Shown piece by piece: positions 49,552 through 58,505 of a DNA stretch of 64,000 nt. The notes under the pieces are model-generated. The model did not search any database, was not told where the DNA came from, and saw only the letters and a list, made by a program, of their open reading frames with translations. This DNA comes from Arcicella sp034519515 (GTDB taxonomy: Bacteria > Bacteroidota > Bacteroidia > Cytophagales > Spirosomataceae): the NCBI GenBank assembly GCA_034519515.1, contig JAXHOK010000050.1:62001-126000 (forward strand), written 5' to 3'. Each line of letters begins with the position of its first letter. Positions within the stretch are counted from its first letter, which is position 1. Position numbers and translations under genes: made by a program.

Positions 49552-52500
49552 ATGAAAATCTCTGAATTCTCTGTAAAAAATTATCAATTCACGCTGGTCG
49601 TGTTTTTGGGAATATTATCTATCGGTATTTTCTCACTTTTCACTATGCCTCGTGGCGAAGACCCTGAGTTTTCTTCGCCCCAGTTTGGCGTAACGGTCAT
49701 TTACCCAGGAGCTTCGCCCAAAGATATGGAGGAATTGGTGGCGGATGTTGTTGAAAAGCGAGTCAATGACCTCAATGATGTGAACCGTGTCCGTGCTAAT
49801 ATTTTTGATGGGGCGGTGGTCTTCCAGATTGAATACGATTTCAGTGCCGACCCCGAGGAAAAATATCAGGAAATTGTGCGTGAAATGAACGCCGTCCGCA
49901 AGGATTTACCCGCTGATATTTTGGATATTCGGATTGAACGCTACCAACCTGATGGCGTAAATATCTATCAATACGCTCTGGTTTCCGAGAATTTGCCTTA
50001 TTCTAAATTAGAAAAATATGCCGATGATTTAGAGAATCGTTTGGAGAAAGTGAAGGCTCTGAAAAATATTAAATCGTGGGGTTTTCCAAAACGTAAAATT
50101 TCGGTAGAATTAAATTTGGATAAATTAGCTCAAGACAGAATCCCACTCAATCGGGTTTTGGGGGCTATTCAGTCCGAAAATGTCAATATTCCAGGTGGTT
50201 CAATCAATCTTTCTACCAAAAAATTTAACGTCAAAACTTCGGGGAATTATAAAGATTTAGCGGAAATCAAGAATACGATTGTCTTCACAAACGGAACAAA
50301 AATTGTTTTTTTGAAAGACATTGCCGAAGTCAAATACGCCTACGAGGACGAAACCCACAAAACCCGTTTGAACGGACATCGAAGCGTATTCGTAACGGCT
50401 TGTCAGAAGTTCGGGCAGAACATTATCCAAGTAAAATCTCAGACCGAACCCATCATCGAGCAATTCAAAAAAACGCTTCCGCCTTCGGTAGATTTGGTGA
50501 AAGTTTTTGACCAAGCCGAATCCGTTGAAAAGCGTTTGGCTCGTTTTGCCAAAGATTTTGGAATCGCTATCTTGCTGGTTCTCATTACATTACTACCACT
50601 GGGTTCACGGGCGAGCTTAGTTGTGATGATTTCCATTCCGCTTTCGCTCGCCATCGGGCTTTCACTTTTGTATGCCTTGGGTTTTTCGATAAATCAACTT
50701 TCCATTGTCGGAATGATTGTGGCTTTGGGGATTTTGGTGGATGATTCCATCGTAGTTGTGGAGAATATCGAGCGATTTATCCGCATGGGAATTCCCAAAA
50801 AACAAGCCGCCATTGATGCCACCAAGCAAATTAGTTTGGCGGTGATTGGTTGCACCGTTTTGTTGATTTTTGCCTTTCTACCCGTTGCCAATTTACCCGA
50901 AGCCGCTGGAAAATTTATCCGAAGTTTGCCAATGGCAGTGTCAGTAACGGTGTTTGCTTCGATGTTTGTTGCCCTCACGATTGTTCCGTTTCTGTCAAGT
51001 GTTTTGTTAAAAAATCACGAAAATCCAGACGGTAATTTTTTATTGAGAGGCATGAAAAAAATCATTTCTGCCACTTACGGGCGATTGATGGATTGGTGCT
51101 TACAACACCCAAAAATCACGATAACGGCTGGTTTGGGCGTTTTTGTGGGTGTGATGTTGTTGGCGAAATCATTTTTAGGCTTTTCGCTTTTTCCTACTTC
51201 CGAAAAACCCATGTTCCTCATAAACGTGAGTACGCCCGTGGGGACAAACCTGCAAACGACGGATAAAGTAGTGGCTTTTGTGGAAACGGAATTAAAGAAA
51301 GTTCCCGAAATAAAAAACATTGCTGCCAATATCGGAAAAGCCAATCCAAGGATTTACTACAACATCATCGGCGGACCAGAATCTGAAAATTTTGGACAGC
51401 TTTTCGTATTGTTGGAAGACATGGAAACGCAGGAAAAGAAGATTATTATTGATGAACTTCGTACCAAGTTTATGACCTTTCCCAATGCCAAAATTGAGGT
51501 AAAGGATTTTGAGCAAGGTCCACCTTTAGAAGCACCTTTGGCATACAGAATTTTCGGAAATAATTTAGATAGTCTAAAAATGGTTGCGGGGCAAATTGAA
51601 AAATTATTAGCCGACCAACCAGGTACAATTTATATAGATAATGCTTTGAAAGTACAATCAACCGACTTTCGGGTAGTTATCAACAAAGAAAAAGCGGGGC
51701 TTTTGGGCGTAAATATTTCTGATATTGACCGCATCGTGCGTATGGGAGTGGCGGGTTTGAACATCGGAACTTTTAGAGAAGAAGGACAAACCGATGATTA
51801 TAATATCAATATTTCTATACCTCGAAGCAATATCAAACAAGATTTGAGCGTATTTTCTAATTTGTACGTCAATAATGTTTTGGGAACGGCAATTCCGTTG
51901 AAACAATTAGTGGAAATTAAGTTTGAAACATCGCCAACCCAGATTAAACATTTCAATAAAGACCGTTTCGTAACGATTTCGGCATTTTTGAAGTCGGGTT
52001 TCAATACGTCAGTCGTTAATCAGGAGTTTATCAAAAAGTTAGAAGCCTTCAAATTACCAAAAGGATTTTCGTTTAAAGTGGCAGGAGAGGCAGAAAATGC
52101 CGAAAAGTCATTTGGGGGAATAGGGGTAATTATCCTGATAACTGTCTTTGGAATGATTGCCATTTTAATCCTCGAATTTGGCGACTTCAAATCAACATTA
52201 ATCGTACTTTCAGTAATTCCTTTGGGGATTGTGGGAGCAATTTTGGGCTTATTAATTGCTGGAGAAACCCTCGGATTTACGTCAATTATCGGTTTTATTG
52301 CCCTTATTGGTATCGAAATCAAAAACTCATTACTTTTGGTGGATTTCACCAATCAACTCCGAGAAGAAGGCATGGAACTTGACGAAGCCATCCATCAAGC
52401 GGGCGAAGTCAGATTTGTCCCCATTCTTTTGACATCCTTTACGGCAATCGGTGGTTTAATTCCCTTGGTTATTGAATATTCAGATTTGTATTCGCCCTTA

Positions 52501-52611
52501 GCCATCGTATTGATTGGCGGTATTACCAGTTCAACATTATTGGCTCGTTTGGTTACGCCCGTAATGTATAAATTATTACCACCCAGAATTAAAGTTAAGG
52601 CTGTGGCTTAA
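49552..52611 (+). CDS. RND efflux pump, inner-membrane permease
   Basis: A 1019-residue RND permease of normal length. Visible marks: FSLFTMPRGEDPEFSSPQFG at the periplasmic start, VGMIVALGILVDDSIVVVEN with the TM4 proton-relay aspartates, VANLPEAAGKFIRSLPMAVS, and SIIGFIALIGIEIKNSLLLV in the second half. The FTMPRGEDP start is that of the AcrB-like subgroup found in Bacteroidota rather than of metal pumps; no CzcA metal motif is seen. Last gene of the TetR-controlled unit. Confidence 0.95.
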   Translation: MKISEFSVKNYQFTLVVFLGILSIGIFSLFTMPRGEDPEFSSPQFGVTVIYPGASPKDMEELVADVVEKRVNDLNDVNRVRANIFDGAVVFQIEYDFSADPEEKYQEIVREMNAVRKDLPADILDIRIERYQPDGVNIYQYALVSENLPYSKLEKYADDLENRLEKVKALKNIKSWGFPKRKISVELNLDKLAQDRIPLNRVLGAIQSENVNIPGGSINLSTKKFNVKTSGNYKDLAEIKNTIVFTNGTKIVFLKDIAEVKYAYEDETHKTRLNGHRSVFVTACQKFGQNIIQVKSQTEPIIEQFKKTLPPSVDLVKVFDQAESVEKRLARFAKDFGIAILLVLITLLPLGSRASLVVMISIPLSLAIGLSLLYALGFSINQLSIVGMIVALGILVDDSIVVVENIERFIRMGIPKKQAAIDATKQISLAVIGCTVLLIFAFLPVANLPEAAGKFIRSLPMAVSVTVFASMFVALTIVPFLSSVLLKNHENPDGNFLLRGMKKIISATYGRLMDWCLQHPKITITAGLGVFVGVMLLAKSFLGFSLFPTSEKPMFLINVSTPVGTNLQTTDKVVAFVETELKKVPEIKNIAANIGKANPRIYYNIIGGPESENFGQLFVLLEDMETQEKKIIIDELRTKFMTFPNAKIEVKDFEQGPPLEAPLAYRIFGNNLDSLKMVAGQIEKLLADQPGTIYIDNALKVQSTDFRVVINKEKAGLLGVNISDIDRIVRMGVAGLNIGTFREEGQTDDYNINISIPRSNIKQDLSVFSNLYVNNVLGTAIPLKQLVEIKFETSPTQIKHFNKDRFVTISAFLKSGFNTSVVNQEFIKKLEAFKLPKGFSFKVAGEAENAEKSFGGIGVIILITVFGMIAILILEFGDFKSTLIVLSVIPLGIVGAILGLLIAGETLGFTSIIGFIALIGIEIKNSLLLVDFTNQLREEGMELDEAIHQAGEVRFVPILLTSFTAIGGLIPLVIEYSDLYSPLAIVLIGGITSSTLLARLVTPVMYKLLPPRIKVKAVA

Positions 52612-52768
52612 TCTTAGAAAAGTTAAAGTTTCTTAAACAAACATCGCCTTAATAAAGATATAGTAATATTGTAACGGTTATAAAAATATAATACTTTCAA
52701 GACACTAAATCAAAATTATAGTCGTTCAAAAGAAACGTTACCATCTAAAACTTTAAAATCTCAGTATC

Positions 52769-53017
52769 ATGAAATTTAACACCAGTACATTGACACAATT
52801 TTTATCACGGAATTTTTATATAAATCCCCGTTTGATAAACCCTACCAAACGCTTTCAAGCTGATTTGGGAATGAACTCATTGGAGTTTTTAGAAATGGTT
52901 GTATATTTGGAAAACACGTATGGCATAACTTTGCCCGATAACGAGATAGATAAAATTCAGACCATCAGACAGTTATCTGATTTAATGGATAAGAATTTGA
53001 ATACTGTGGAGGCGTGA
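52769..53017 (+). CDS. Acyl carrier protein-like
   Basis: An 82-residue four-helix carrier protein. The phosphopantetheine serine is in DLGMNSLEFLEMV, where the usual Asp before Ser is Asn (GxNSL for GxDSL). YGITLPDNEIDKIQTIRQLS and DLMDKN are the usual third and fourth helices. It is not the fatty-acid AcpP, which has DSLD; more likely it serves a special acylation or polyketide-like step, or a secondary role. No synthase is beside it. It converges with nuoJ. Confidence 0.82.
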   Translation: MKFNTSTLTQFLSRNFYINPRLINPTKRFQADLGMNSLEFLEMVVYLENTYGITLPDNEIDKIQTIRQLSDLMDKNLNTVEA

Positions 53018-53045
53018 AGTATAATATTTTGTGGTTATAGTGAAG

Positions 53046-53075
53046 GGTTTAGGCGGATGTCTAAGCCTTTTTTTG
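53046..53075. terminator. Terminator between the carrier-protein gene and nuoJ
   Basis: GGTTTAG and CTAAGCC around an 8-base loop, then seven or more T. It overlaps the last codons of nuoJ on the other strand. Confidence 0.6.
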
Positions 53076-53600
53076 TGTATTATTGTTCGTCTTACTACTC
53101 AAATAGGCTGCTCCAATCAAGGTCGCCATCAATAAAATCCCCGATACTTCAAAAGGCAATACGAAGTCGGTCATAAGGCTTATTCCAATGGTTTTTGTGG
53201 TGGCAGAAGGTTCTGTAAGTTCAAATAATTGTGATTGGATATTACTGAAATTGGCTCGGGCGAAAGTGTAAAATAGTCCTATGAAAGTAACTGTTGCAAT
53301 ACCAAAACCCAAAAACCGATTAGTATTTCCACTCAAAATATCGTTTTTCACGTTTTCTTTATTGCCTTTTTGATTGGTGAGCATTACCCCAAAAATCAGG
53401 ATAACTAAAATCCCACCTACATACACCAATATCTGCGTAATTGCTAAGAAATCTGCCCCCGCCAAAACATATAATCCTGCTATACCCAGAAAGGTCAAAA
53501 GTAAGCTAAAAGCCGCATAAAGCACATTTTTTGACCACAAAACCACGCTCGCCGACACGACAGTGAGTATAATGAAAGCTATGAAGATGAATTGGAGCAA
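53061..53600 (-). CDS. nuoJ: NADH-quinone oxidoreductase subunit J
   Basis: A 179-residue complex I membrane subunit with five helices. NVLYAAFSLLLTFLGIAGLY, GADFLAITQILVYVGGILVI and LIFGVMLTNQKG are the conserved parts. Length is normal. It follows nuoI by 64 bp, with a strong hairpin in between. The usual next genes nuoK, nuoL, nuoM, nuoN are absent; nuoK lies at 20.1-20.4 kb. Confidence 0.95.
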   Translation of the reverse strand: MLQFIFIAFIILTVVSASVVLWSKNVLYAAFSLLLTFLGIAGLYVLAGADFLAITQILVYVGGILVILIFGVMLTNQKGNKENVKNDILSGNTNRFLGFGIATVTFIGLFYTFARANFSNIQSQLFELTEPSATTKTIGISLMTDFVLPFEVSGILLMATLIGAAYLSSKTNNNTQKKA

Positions 53601-53624
53601 ATTAGTTATTGATTATAAGAGAAT

Positions 53625-53657
53625 ATCCGTGCCACCGCTCAAAGCGGTGGCACGGAT
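53625..53657 (-). terminator. Hairpin between nuoI and nuoJ
   Basis: Perfect 15-bp arms ATCCGTGCCACCGCT and AGCGGTGGCACGGAT with loop CAA. No T-run on either side, so it may mark an mRNA processing or stabilising point rather than an end. Confidence 0.7.
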
Positions 53658-53664
53658 TAATACA

Positions 53665-55029
53665 CTACTGATTATCAGGTTTCTTAAATTTGGGTTTAAA
53701 AACTGGCTTGGGCTTTGGAGCTTCTTCGGTTTTGACTTCCTCATTTACAAGGCTTTCCGTTTCTACTTTCTTGAATGAAGGTTTAAAAACTGGTTTGGGT
53801 TTTGGGACCTCTTCTACTTTAACTTCCTCATTTACAAGACTCTCCGTTTCTACTTTCTTGAATGAAGGTTTAAAAACTGGCTTGGGCTTTGGGGCTTCTT
53901 CGGTTTTAACTTCCTCATTTACAAGGCTTTCCGTTTCTACTTTCTTGAATGAAGGTTTAAAAACTGGCTTGGGCTTTGGGGCTTCTTCGGTTTTAACTTC
54001 CTCATTTACGAGGCTTTCCGTTTCTACTTTCTTGAATGAAGGTTTAAAAACTGGCTTGGGCTTTGGGGCTTCTTCGGTTTTAACTTCCTCATTTACAAGG
54101 CTCTCCGTTTCTACTTTCTTGAATGAAGGTTTAAAAACTGGCTTGGGCTTTGGGGCTTCTTCGGTTTTAACTTCCTCATTTACAAGGCTTTCCGTTTCTA
54201 CTTTCTTGAATGAAGGTTTAAAAACTGGCTTGGGCTTTGGGGCTTCTTCGGTTTTAACTTCCTCATTTACAAGACTCTCCGTTTCTACTTTCTTGAATGA
54301 AGGTTTAAAAACTGGCTTGGGCTTTGGGGCTTCTTCGGTTTTGACTTCCTCATTTACAAGGCTCTCCGTTTCTGCTTTCTTGAATGAAGGTTTAAATGCG
54401 GGCTTGGGTTTGGGACTCTCAACCTCACTGCTTACTGGCTCAACGCTCACCGCTTTCTTCATCGCCTCTTTCTCCGCCATAAACTGCTCGTAAAGCTCTT
54501 TTTTCTCTTGCGATTGTGCGGGTGTGAGGTTTGCGAATTCAAAATTATGGGTAGTAATATCAAACGTTGAAAAGTCATATTCTTTTGTCATCGTCAAACA
54601 TTCCGTGGGACAAACCGTAGTACAAAGCCCGCAGAACATACATTTTGCCATGTCAATATCAAATTTGGCGGCGTATAGACGAATCGCTGAACCATCAGAA
54701 GCATATCCTGCAATACCCGTGGCTTTGATAGGCTCAATCTCAATACAATCAACTGGACAAATTTTGGCACATTTATCACAGACAATACAATCATCCATTT
54801 CGTTGTGCAACTGATAACGACCCACATCGGGCAGGGGTAATTGCTCATGCGGATATTGGAGCGTTACGATACCCGTTTGCTGTTTAAAATAATCAGGATT
54901 ATCGACAAAAATTGGTTTACGACTCTGCCGTGCTTCTTTCAAGTGTTTCCACGACAACGAAAGTCCTTTCAGCGAAGTTTTGATACCTTCCTTAATATTA
55001 CCAAAATATGTATTGTTTGCTCCTTTCAT
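53665..55029 (-). CDS. nuoI: NADH-quinone oxidoreductase subunit I with long repeat tail
   Basis: A 454-residue protein. Residues 1-165 are NuoI: two [4Fe-4S] sites, CIVCDKCAKICPVDC (C81, C84, C87, C91 with C95) and CMFCGLCTTVCP (C130-C140), carry electrons along the peripheral arm. After a linker (KKELYEQFMAEKEAMKKAVS) comes a tail of eight 29-residue repeats (215-446), each with SFKKVETESLVNEEVK and KPKPVFKP, then KFKKPDNQ. Normal NuoI ends near residue 170-220. The tail is charged, proline-rich and surely disordered. The frame is intact through all eight units, so the tail is translated. Confidence 0.93.
   Translation of the reverse strand: MKGANNTYFGNIKEGIKTSLKGLSLSWKHLKEARQSRKPIFVDNPDYFKQQTGIVTLQYPHEQLPLPDVGRYQLHNEMDDCIVCDKCAKICPVDCIEIEPIKATGIAGYASDGSAIRLYAAKFDIDMAKCMFCGLCTTVCPTECLTMTKEYDFSTFDITTHNFEFANLTPAQSQEKKELYEQFMAEKEAMKKAVSVEPVSSEVESPKPKPAFKPSFKKAETESLVNEEVKTEEAPKPKPVFKPSFKKVETESLVNEEVKTEEAPKPKPVFKPSFKKVETESLVNEEVKTEEAPKPKPVFKPSFKKVETESLVNEEVKTEEAPKPKPVFKPSFKKVETESLVNEEVKTEEAPKPKPVFKPSFKKVETESLVNEEVKTEEAPKPKPVFKPSFKKVETESLVNEEVKVEEVPKPKPVFKPSFKKVETESLVNEEVKTEEAPKPKPVFKPKFKKPDNQ
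53692..54387 (-). repeat. Eight 87-bp tandem repeats in nuoI
   Basis: Eight units of 87 bp (29 codons) in frame. Six are almost identical; the first has A for V after SFKK, and the seventh has KVEEVP for KTEEAP. Near-identity at silent positions shows recent unit duplication. Length should vary between strains. Confidence 0.93.
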
Positions 55030-55048
55030 TTATTCTCGGTGAATGGAA

Positions 55049-55105
55049 AACGGTACACGGGGAACGGGAAAAACAGGTCGTCAAAACAGTTCCCCGTGTA
55101 CCGTT
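55049..55105. repeat. ACGGTACACGGGGAAC repeat hairpin before nuoI
   Basis: AACGGTACACGGGGAAC (55049-55065) and its exact complement (55089-55105) with a 23-base loop, in the leader of nuoI. Third member of the ACGGTAC family. Confidence 0.85.
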
Positions 55106-55190
55106 CCCGTTCCCCTTTTTTCTCTTACAAAGTTACGGTTGCATTTTTAACAAATGAAAGATGGAGATAAGTTTCTGTGGGGAAAATAAA

Positions 55191-55222
55191 AAACCTCCTC
55201 AGCGGTTTTGCGGGGGAGGTTT
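55191..55222. terminator. Hairpin after the 96-residue gene
   Basis: AAACCTCC and GGAGGTTT arms with inner C/G pairs. It lies 42 bases beyond the stop of the small minus-strand gene at 55264. Confidence 0.7.
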
Positions 55223-55263
55223 CTGTGTGAATGATGATTAACGAAGCACTCTTTATTTAATTC

Positions 55264-55554
55264 CTAATTCAACACCATTTTCGGAAAGCGATACATCTGC
55301 GAATCATAAACCATCAATTGATCAATTTCCAGTTCAAAATAAGCATACAAAGGCGAGCGTTCTAAGATTTTATGAATATCGGCTTTGTCTCGGGCGTTCA
55401 TCGTAATCCAGCCTCTGCCAACCTCCGCAGAAATAGCATAAGAGTCAATTACGCACTTCAAAATCAACTCATTTATGACAGTACGGTGTTTTGGCACAAG
55501 ACTCATAAACTCTTCATCCACACTAAAAAACACGGTTACTTGATATTTATTCAT
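55264..55554 (-). CDS. Conserved small protein of unknown function
   Basis: A 96-residue protein. It alternates strand and helix in a way that suggests a ferredoxin-like fold: YQVTVFFSVDEEFMSLVPKH, a helix with RTVINELILKCVIDSY, GWITMNARDKADIHKILERS and FELEIDQLMVYD. This recalls YCII or muconolactone-isomerase-like small proteins, but no catalytic residue can be named. Start ATG 55554 is the only one. It has its own terminator and is not linked to nuoI. Confidence 0.6.
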   Translation of the reverse strand: MNKYQVTVFFSVDEEFMSLVPKHRTVINELILKCVIDSYAISAEVGRGWITMNARDKADIHKILERSPLYAYFELEIDQLMVYDSQMYRFPKMVLN

Positions 55555-55625
55555 ACACAGTTTGTTAATACTTGGTAAATATACCGTAATTTTTTTAATA
55601 AATAATCAATCGTTTTATCAAACAT

Positions 55626-55654
55626 AGAAGGCTTCGTTTTAAACGAAGCCTTCT
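55626..55654. terminator. Hairpin of the GAAGGCTTCG family
   Basis: AGAAGGCTTCG and CGAAGCCTTCT with loop TTTTAAA, after the anti-sigma gene (minus strand) and before the 96-residue gene's leader. Confidence 0.75.
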
Positions 55655-55695
55655 GTAAATACTCTTAAAACTATTCACTATTCTTTACTCTCTAA

Positions 55696-56499
55696 TTAAA
55701 CCGCTCCCATCACATAAATCTTGCCTTTTGGTCCCGCTTCAGTAGTGCTTCCGCCCGTATCTTCCAATGAAATAGCAAAAGCTACTGGTTTGGCAAACGA
55801 TTTCATTTTCAAGATATTATCCGTTCCCGCAATCATCCCTGCGTCTACGGGCTTACCATCCACAATTGCCCAAAATTGATATTGTTTTCCTTTTGGGGCA
55901 GCGGGTAAATCTAACGCTGAAATATATACTTCTTGTTTATTTTTATCAAAATATACCAAAGCTGTTGAATTGGGCGAAACATCTGGTTGTCCCAACAGTT
56001 TAATTACCTTGAAATCAGGGTTTTGCAATACTGCAATTTCCTCTTGATAACTGGCTTTGATAGCTTTGTTTTCTTGGGCAAAAATTTGATTTTGGCTCTC
56101 CAATGCCACTATTTTCTCTTCTGAATTTTTCCAATTATTAAAGAAAAATATGTTAGCACCAATGCTCAAAGCTAATAATGCCCACGAAGCCACCATGCTA
56201 AAAGTGGACTTCTGAGGTTTAGTATTATTTAACTGAACAATATTATTTTTTGTGTTTTGCTGTGGTTGTTCTTCAAAAACCGCCGCCATGATTTTGCTTT
56301 TCAGGGCAGCGGGAGGTTGTTTTTCGTATTGTAATGCGTAATTTTCCAATGTGCCTCTGACGGCTTCCAGTTCTATTTCAACTTCTGGATGCTCCGAAGC
56401 CATACGCTCTACCTCTGCCGACTCCCCAGCAGTTGTAATGCCCAACACGTAGCTTTCTAAAATCCCTGATTCTATATATTCTTTCGTATTCATATCCAT
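55696..56499 (-). CDS. Anti-sigma factor, RskA-like
   Basis: A 267-residue single-pass membrane protein. The cytoplasmic part (KEYIESGILESYVLGITTAG, EVERMASEHPEVEIELEAVR) binds the sigma factor; a transmembrane helix (FSMVASWALLALSIGANIFF) and coiled segment follow; the periplasmic RskA_C domain has STALVYFDKNKQEVYISALD then LPAAPKGKQYQFWAIVDGKP and TTEAGPKGKIYVMGAV. No zinc-finger HxxxCxxC is present. Its start overlaps the sigma gene by 10 bp, so the two are co-translated. Confidence 0.9.
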   Translation of the reverse strand: MDMNTKEYIESGILESYVLGITTAGESAEVERMASEHPEVEIELEAVRGTLENYALQYEKQPPAALKSKIMAAVFEEQPQQNTKNNIVQLNNTKPQKSTFSMVASWALLALSIGANIFFFNNWKNSEEKIVALESQNQIFAQENKAIKASYQEEIAVLQNPDFKVIKLLGQPDVSPNSTALVYFDKNKQEVYISALDLPAAPKGKQYQFWAIVDGKPVDAGMIAGTDNILKMKSFAKPVAFAISLEDTGGSTTEAGPKGKIYVMGAV

Positions 56500-57083
56500 T
56501 TATCTAAAATTCCAAACCAAATAACTAATATCATCTCCACAAAATACTGCCTTAAATGTACAATGGCAGCCTTCACACGAGTCTTCACTGTTCCCAAAGG
56601 TATCCCAAACTCATCGGCAACTTCTGCCTGAGTATATCCCTGAAAATACAATAAATCAATCATCTGGCGGTGTTCGGGACGTAGGTTTTCTACAACCTTT
56701 TTCAACCCGATTGCGTCAATATCAAACTGGCTATTTGCCTGATTATCAATAATTTCAACGGTAGAATCTAAATCCTGATTCCGTTGCGAATTTTGAAAAT
56801 CCTGCGAGCGGATTTTGTCAATGGCAGTATTACGTGCCACATTCAGCATCCAAGTAAACAGCGTTCCTTTTGTGCGGTTATACCCTTCGATATTCTTCCA
56901 AATTTTCACAAAAGCATCCTGCAAGACATCAGCAGCGATTTCTTCCGTTCGCACTATTTTCAGAATAACCCCGTATAGTGCCGATGAATAATTGTCGTAT
57001 AAGATAGAGAATCCCCTTTCGTCTTTGCTTTGCAGCATCGTTATAAGGTCTCCTTCATCAATAATTGTTTTACGTTTAGACAT
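56490..57083 (-). CDS. ECF sigma-70 factor
   Basis: A 197-residue ECF sigma factor. Region 2 is FSILYDNYSSALYGVILKIV to GYNRTKGTLFTWMLNVARNT; region 4 is LRPEHRQMIDLLYFQGYTQA with EVADEFGIPLGTVKTRVKAA. The SigK/RskA style pair usually answers envelope or oxidative stress. The C-terminal residues after RQYFVEMI are hydrophobic and lie in the overlap with the anti-sigma gene. The fasciclin gene upstream is a likely member of the same regulon. Confidence 0.93.
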   Translation of the reverse strand: MSKRKTIIDEGDLITMLQSKDERGFSILYDNYSSALYGVILKIVRTEEIAADVLQDAFVKIWKNIEGYNRTKGTLFTWMLNVARNTAIDKIRSQDFQNSQRNQDLDSTVEIIDNQANSQFDIDAIGLKKVVENLRPEHRQMIDLLYFQGYTQAEVADEFGIPLGTVKTRVKAAIVHLRQYFVEMILVIWFGILDKWI

Positions 57084-57496
57084 GAGTGTTCTCCCTCAAT
57101 GGATGAATTTTGCGTTAAATTCATCCTGATTTTAAATGGCTTAATAAAGATAATGGGAATATTTTTAAATATTGAGATATAAGTGGTAGGTAGTGCAATT
57201 TTTCATCAATAAATCAAAACTGCTCCACAAATTTCTCATTTTAGAGACGGTGATTTCAAATGTGTAGAAAATGCGATGAATCAACAATGAGTAAATAAAA
57301 ACAAAGGACTTCCAGAGCTGAAAGCCCTTTGTGTATTACCCATTATTAAACCACACCTGTCTATTAGGCGTGGAGAGGGAATATTCTCCGTCTCCCTCCA
57401 TACCTTTCAGCAGTGAGGTTTGTTTGAGTAATGAGTAGCGAAAATAGGTAAACTTAAATTACTCACTCCTCAAACCTCATTACTCACTCCTAATAA
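57084..57496. other. Intergenic stretch with palindromes, no gene
   Basis: Holds an ACAAAGG-aCTT / AAG-CCTTTGT hairpin (about 57300-57335) and a GAGGTTTG...CAAACCTC inverted repeat with TTACTCACTCCT words (57414-57494). The first part is the sigma gene's leader. I see no ORF with protein-like character and no known riboswitch. Confidence 0.6.
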
Positions 57497-58048
57497 CTAC
57501 ATCTTTGGCAAAACAACTGAATCAATTACGTGAATAACACCATTCGACTGGTTTACATCATACGTTGTGATATTTGCCATATTTCCCCCTTCGTCTTTCA
57601 ATACGATATTGTGCATTCCATTCATCATTGCCGTCAAAGTACCACCGCTCACGGTTTTCATCACAGCTTTTCCGCCACCCGCTTTGATAGCTTTTGCGAT
57701 GTCATCAAAATTCATTTTTCCTGCCACCACGTGGTATGTCAAAACCTTGGTCAGAGTTCCCTTATTTTCTGGCTTCAACAAAGTTTCAACCGTTCCTGCT
57801 GGTAAATTTTCAAAAGCATCATTCACAGGTGCAAATACCGTGAAAGGACCTTTGGTTTGAAGTGTAGCCACCAAATCTGCTGCTTTCACTGCTGCCACCA
57901 AAGTGGTATGAGCCTTAGAATTCACCGCATTTTCAACGATATTTTTAGTGGGGTACATCGCCTCAGAACCAACCATTACTGTTTGTGCATTTGTAGTGAA
58001 CGCCAACGCTCCGATTGCCATTCCTAATACTAAAGTTGCTTTTTTCAT
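57497..58048 (-). CDS. Exported fasciclin (FAS1) domain protein
   Basis: A 183-residue secreted protein with signal peptide (LVLGMAIGALAFTTNAQ) and one FAS1 domain: the H1 motif GPFTVFAPVNDAFENLP, the YHVV in TKVLTYHVVAGKM, and the H2 end NGVIHVIDSVVLP. FAS1 domains mediate adhesion or bind small ligands. In Bacteroidota and actinobacteria this type (MPT70-like) often lies with a sigK-rskA pair, as here. It has a long leader and ends before the sigma gene's leader palindromes. Confidence 0.92.
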   Translation of the reverse strand: MKKATLVLGMAIGALAFTTNAQTVMVGSEAMYPTKNIVENAVNSKAHTTLVAAVKAADLVATLQTKGPFTVFAPVNDAFENLPAGTVETLLKPENKGTLTKVLTYHVVAGKMNFDDIAKAIKAGGGKAVMKTVSGGTLTAMMNGMHNIVLKDEGGNMANITTYDVNQSNGVIHVIDSVVLPKM

Positions 58049-58340
58049 CTTGTTTGTTAATTTTAATTTTGTTTGTTGATTTAATAAACATTACAAACAG
58101 ATCTACGCAGAAGAATTCAGTTTGGATTTAGAAGAGAAGAAAATAAAATTTAATAACCAAAAAATTAGGGCATAATCAGTAGTTTTGCCACTAATTATGC
58201 CCTAATAACAAATACAGGTCAGACGATAGTCAGACCGATAGTCAAATTATTTTGGTCTTACTATCGTCTGACCAAACAATTTAATTACAGTCTAAACAAA
58301 AAATGTGTCTGCAAAACATTCTCTTCGTCAAATTCTACCA
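58049..58340. other. Leader of fasciclin gene and lost tail of DUF2490 gene
   Basis: Contains two hairpins (58165-58205, TTAGGGCATAAT arms; 58217-58273, GGTCAGACGATAGT arms). On the minus strand 58340-58285 reads GFLVEFDEENVLQTHFLFRL and stop, which I take as the original C-terminus of the DUF2490 gene, now cut off by an inserted element. Confidence 0.6.
58217..58273. terminator. Strong hairpin after the DUF2490 locus
   Basis: GGTCAGACGATAGT and ACTATCGTCTGACC are perfect 14-bp arms around a 29-base loop that itself repeats the word CAGACCGATAGTC. A second hairpin, 58165-58205, adjoins it. Confidence 0.65.
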
Positions 58341-58505
58341 AGAAGCCGTTTTAAAATATATTCTGAATAAAGTCTGATTGTATTTTTTGAGTAGCGGAAT
58401 CATATTTTTTTAAGGAATATACAGCGTATCTTGTGTAAAAATATGGTTTCGATAGTCAGAATAAGACAATCAGAATTTGTCGTAAGATATTTTAAAACGG
58501 CTTCT
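58341..58505. mobile_element. 165-bp MITE-like insertion in the DUF2490 gene
   Basis: Perfect 19-bp terminal inverted repeats, AGAAGCCGTTTTAAAATAT at 58341-58359 and its complement at 58487-58505. The A+T-rich inside codes for nothing. Joining the flanks with about 166 bp removed restores one frame through VTLVEFDEENVLQTHF. A 3-bp CTT duplication at the borders is possible. Confidence 0.65.

Noticed and set aside
53690..54493. A long plus-strand ORF (267 codons) with perfect 29-residue repeats
   Set aside because: It is the antisense of the nuoI repeat array; the minus-strand frame continues a true NuoI domain with both iron-sulfur sites.
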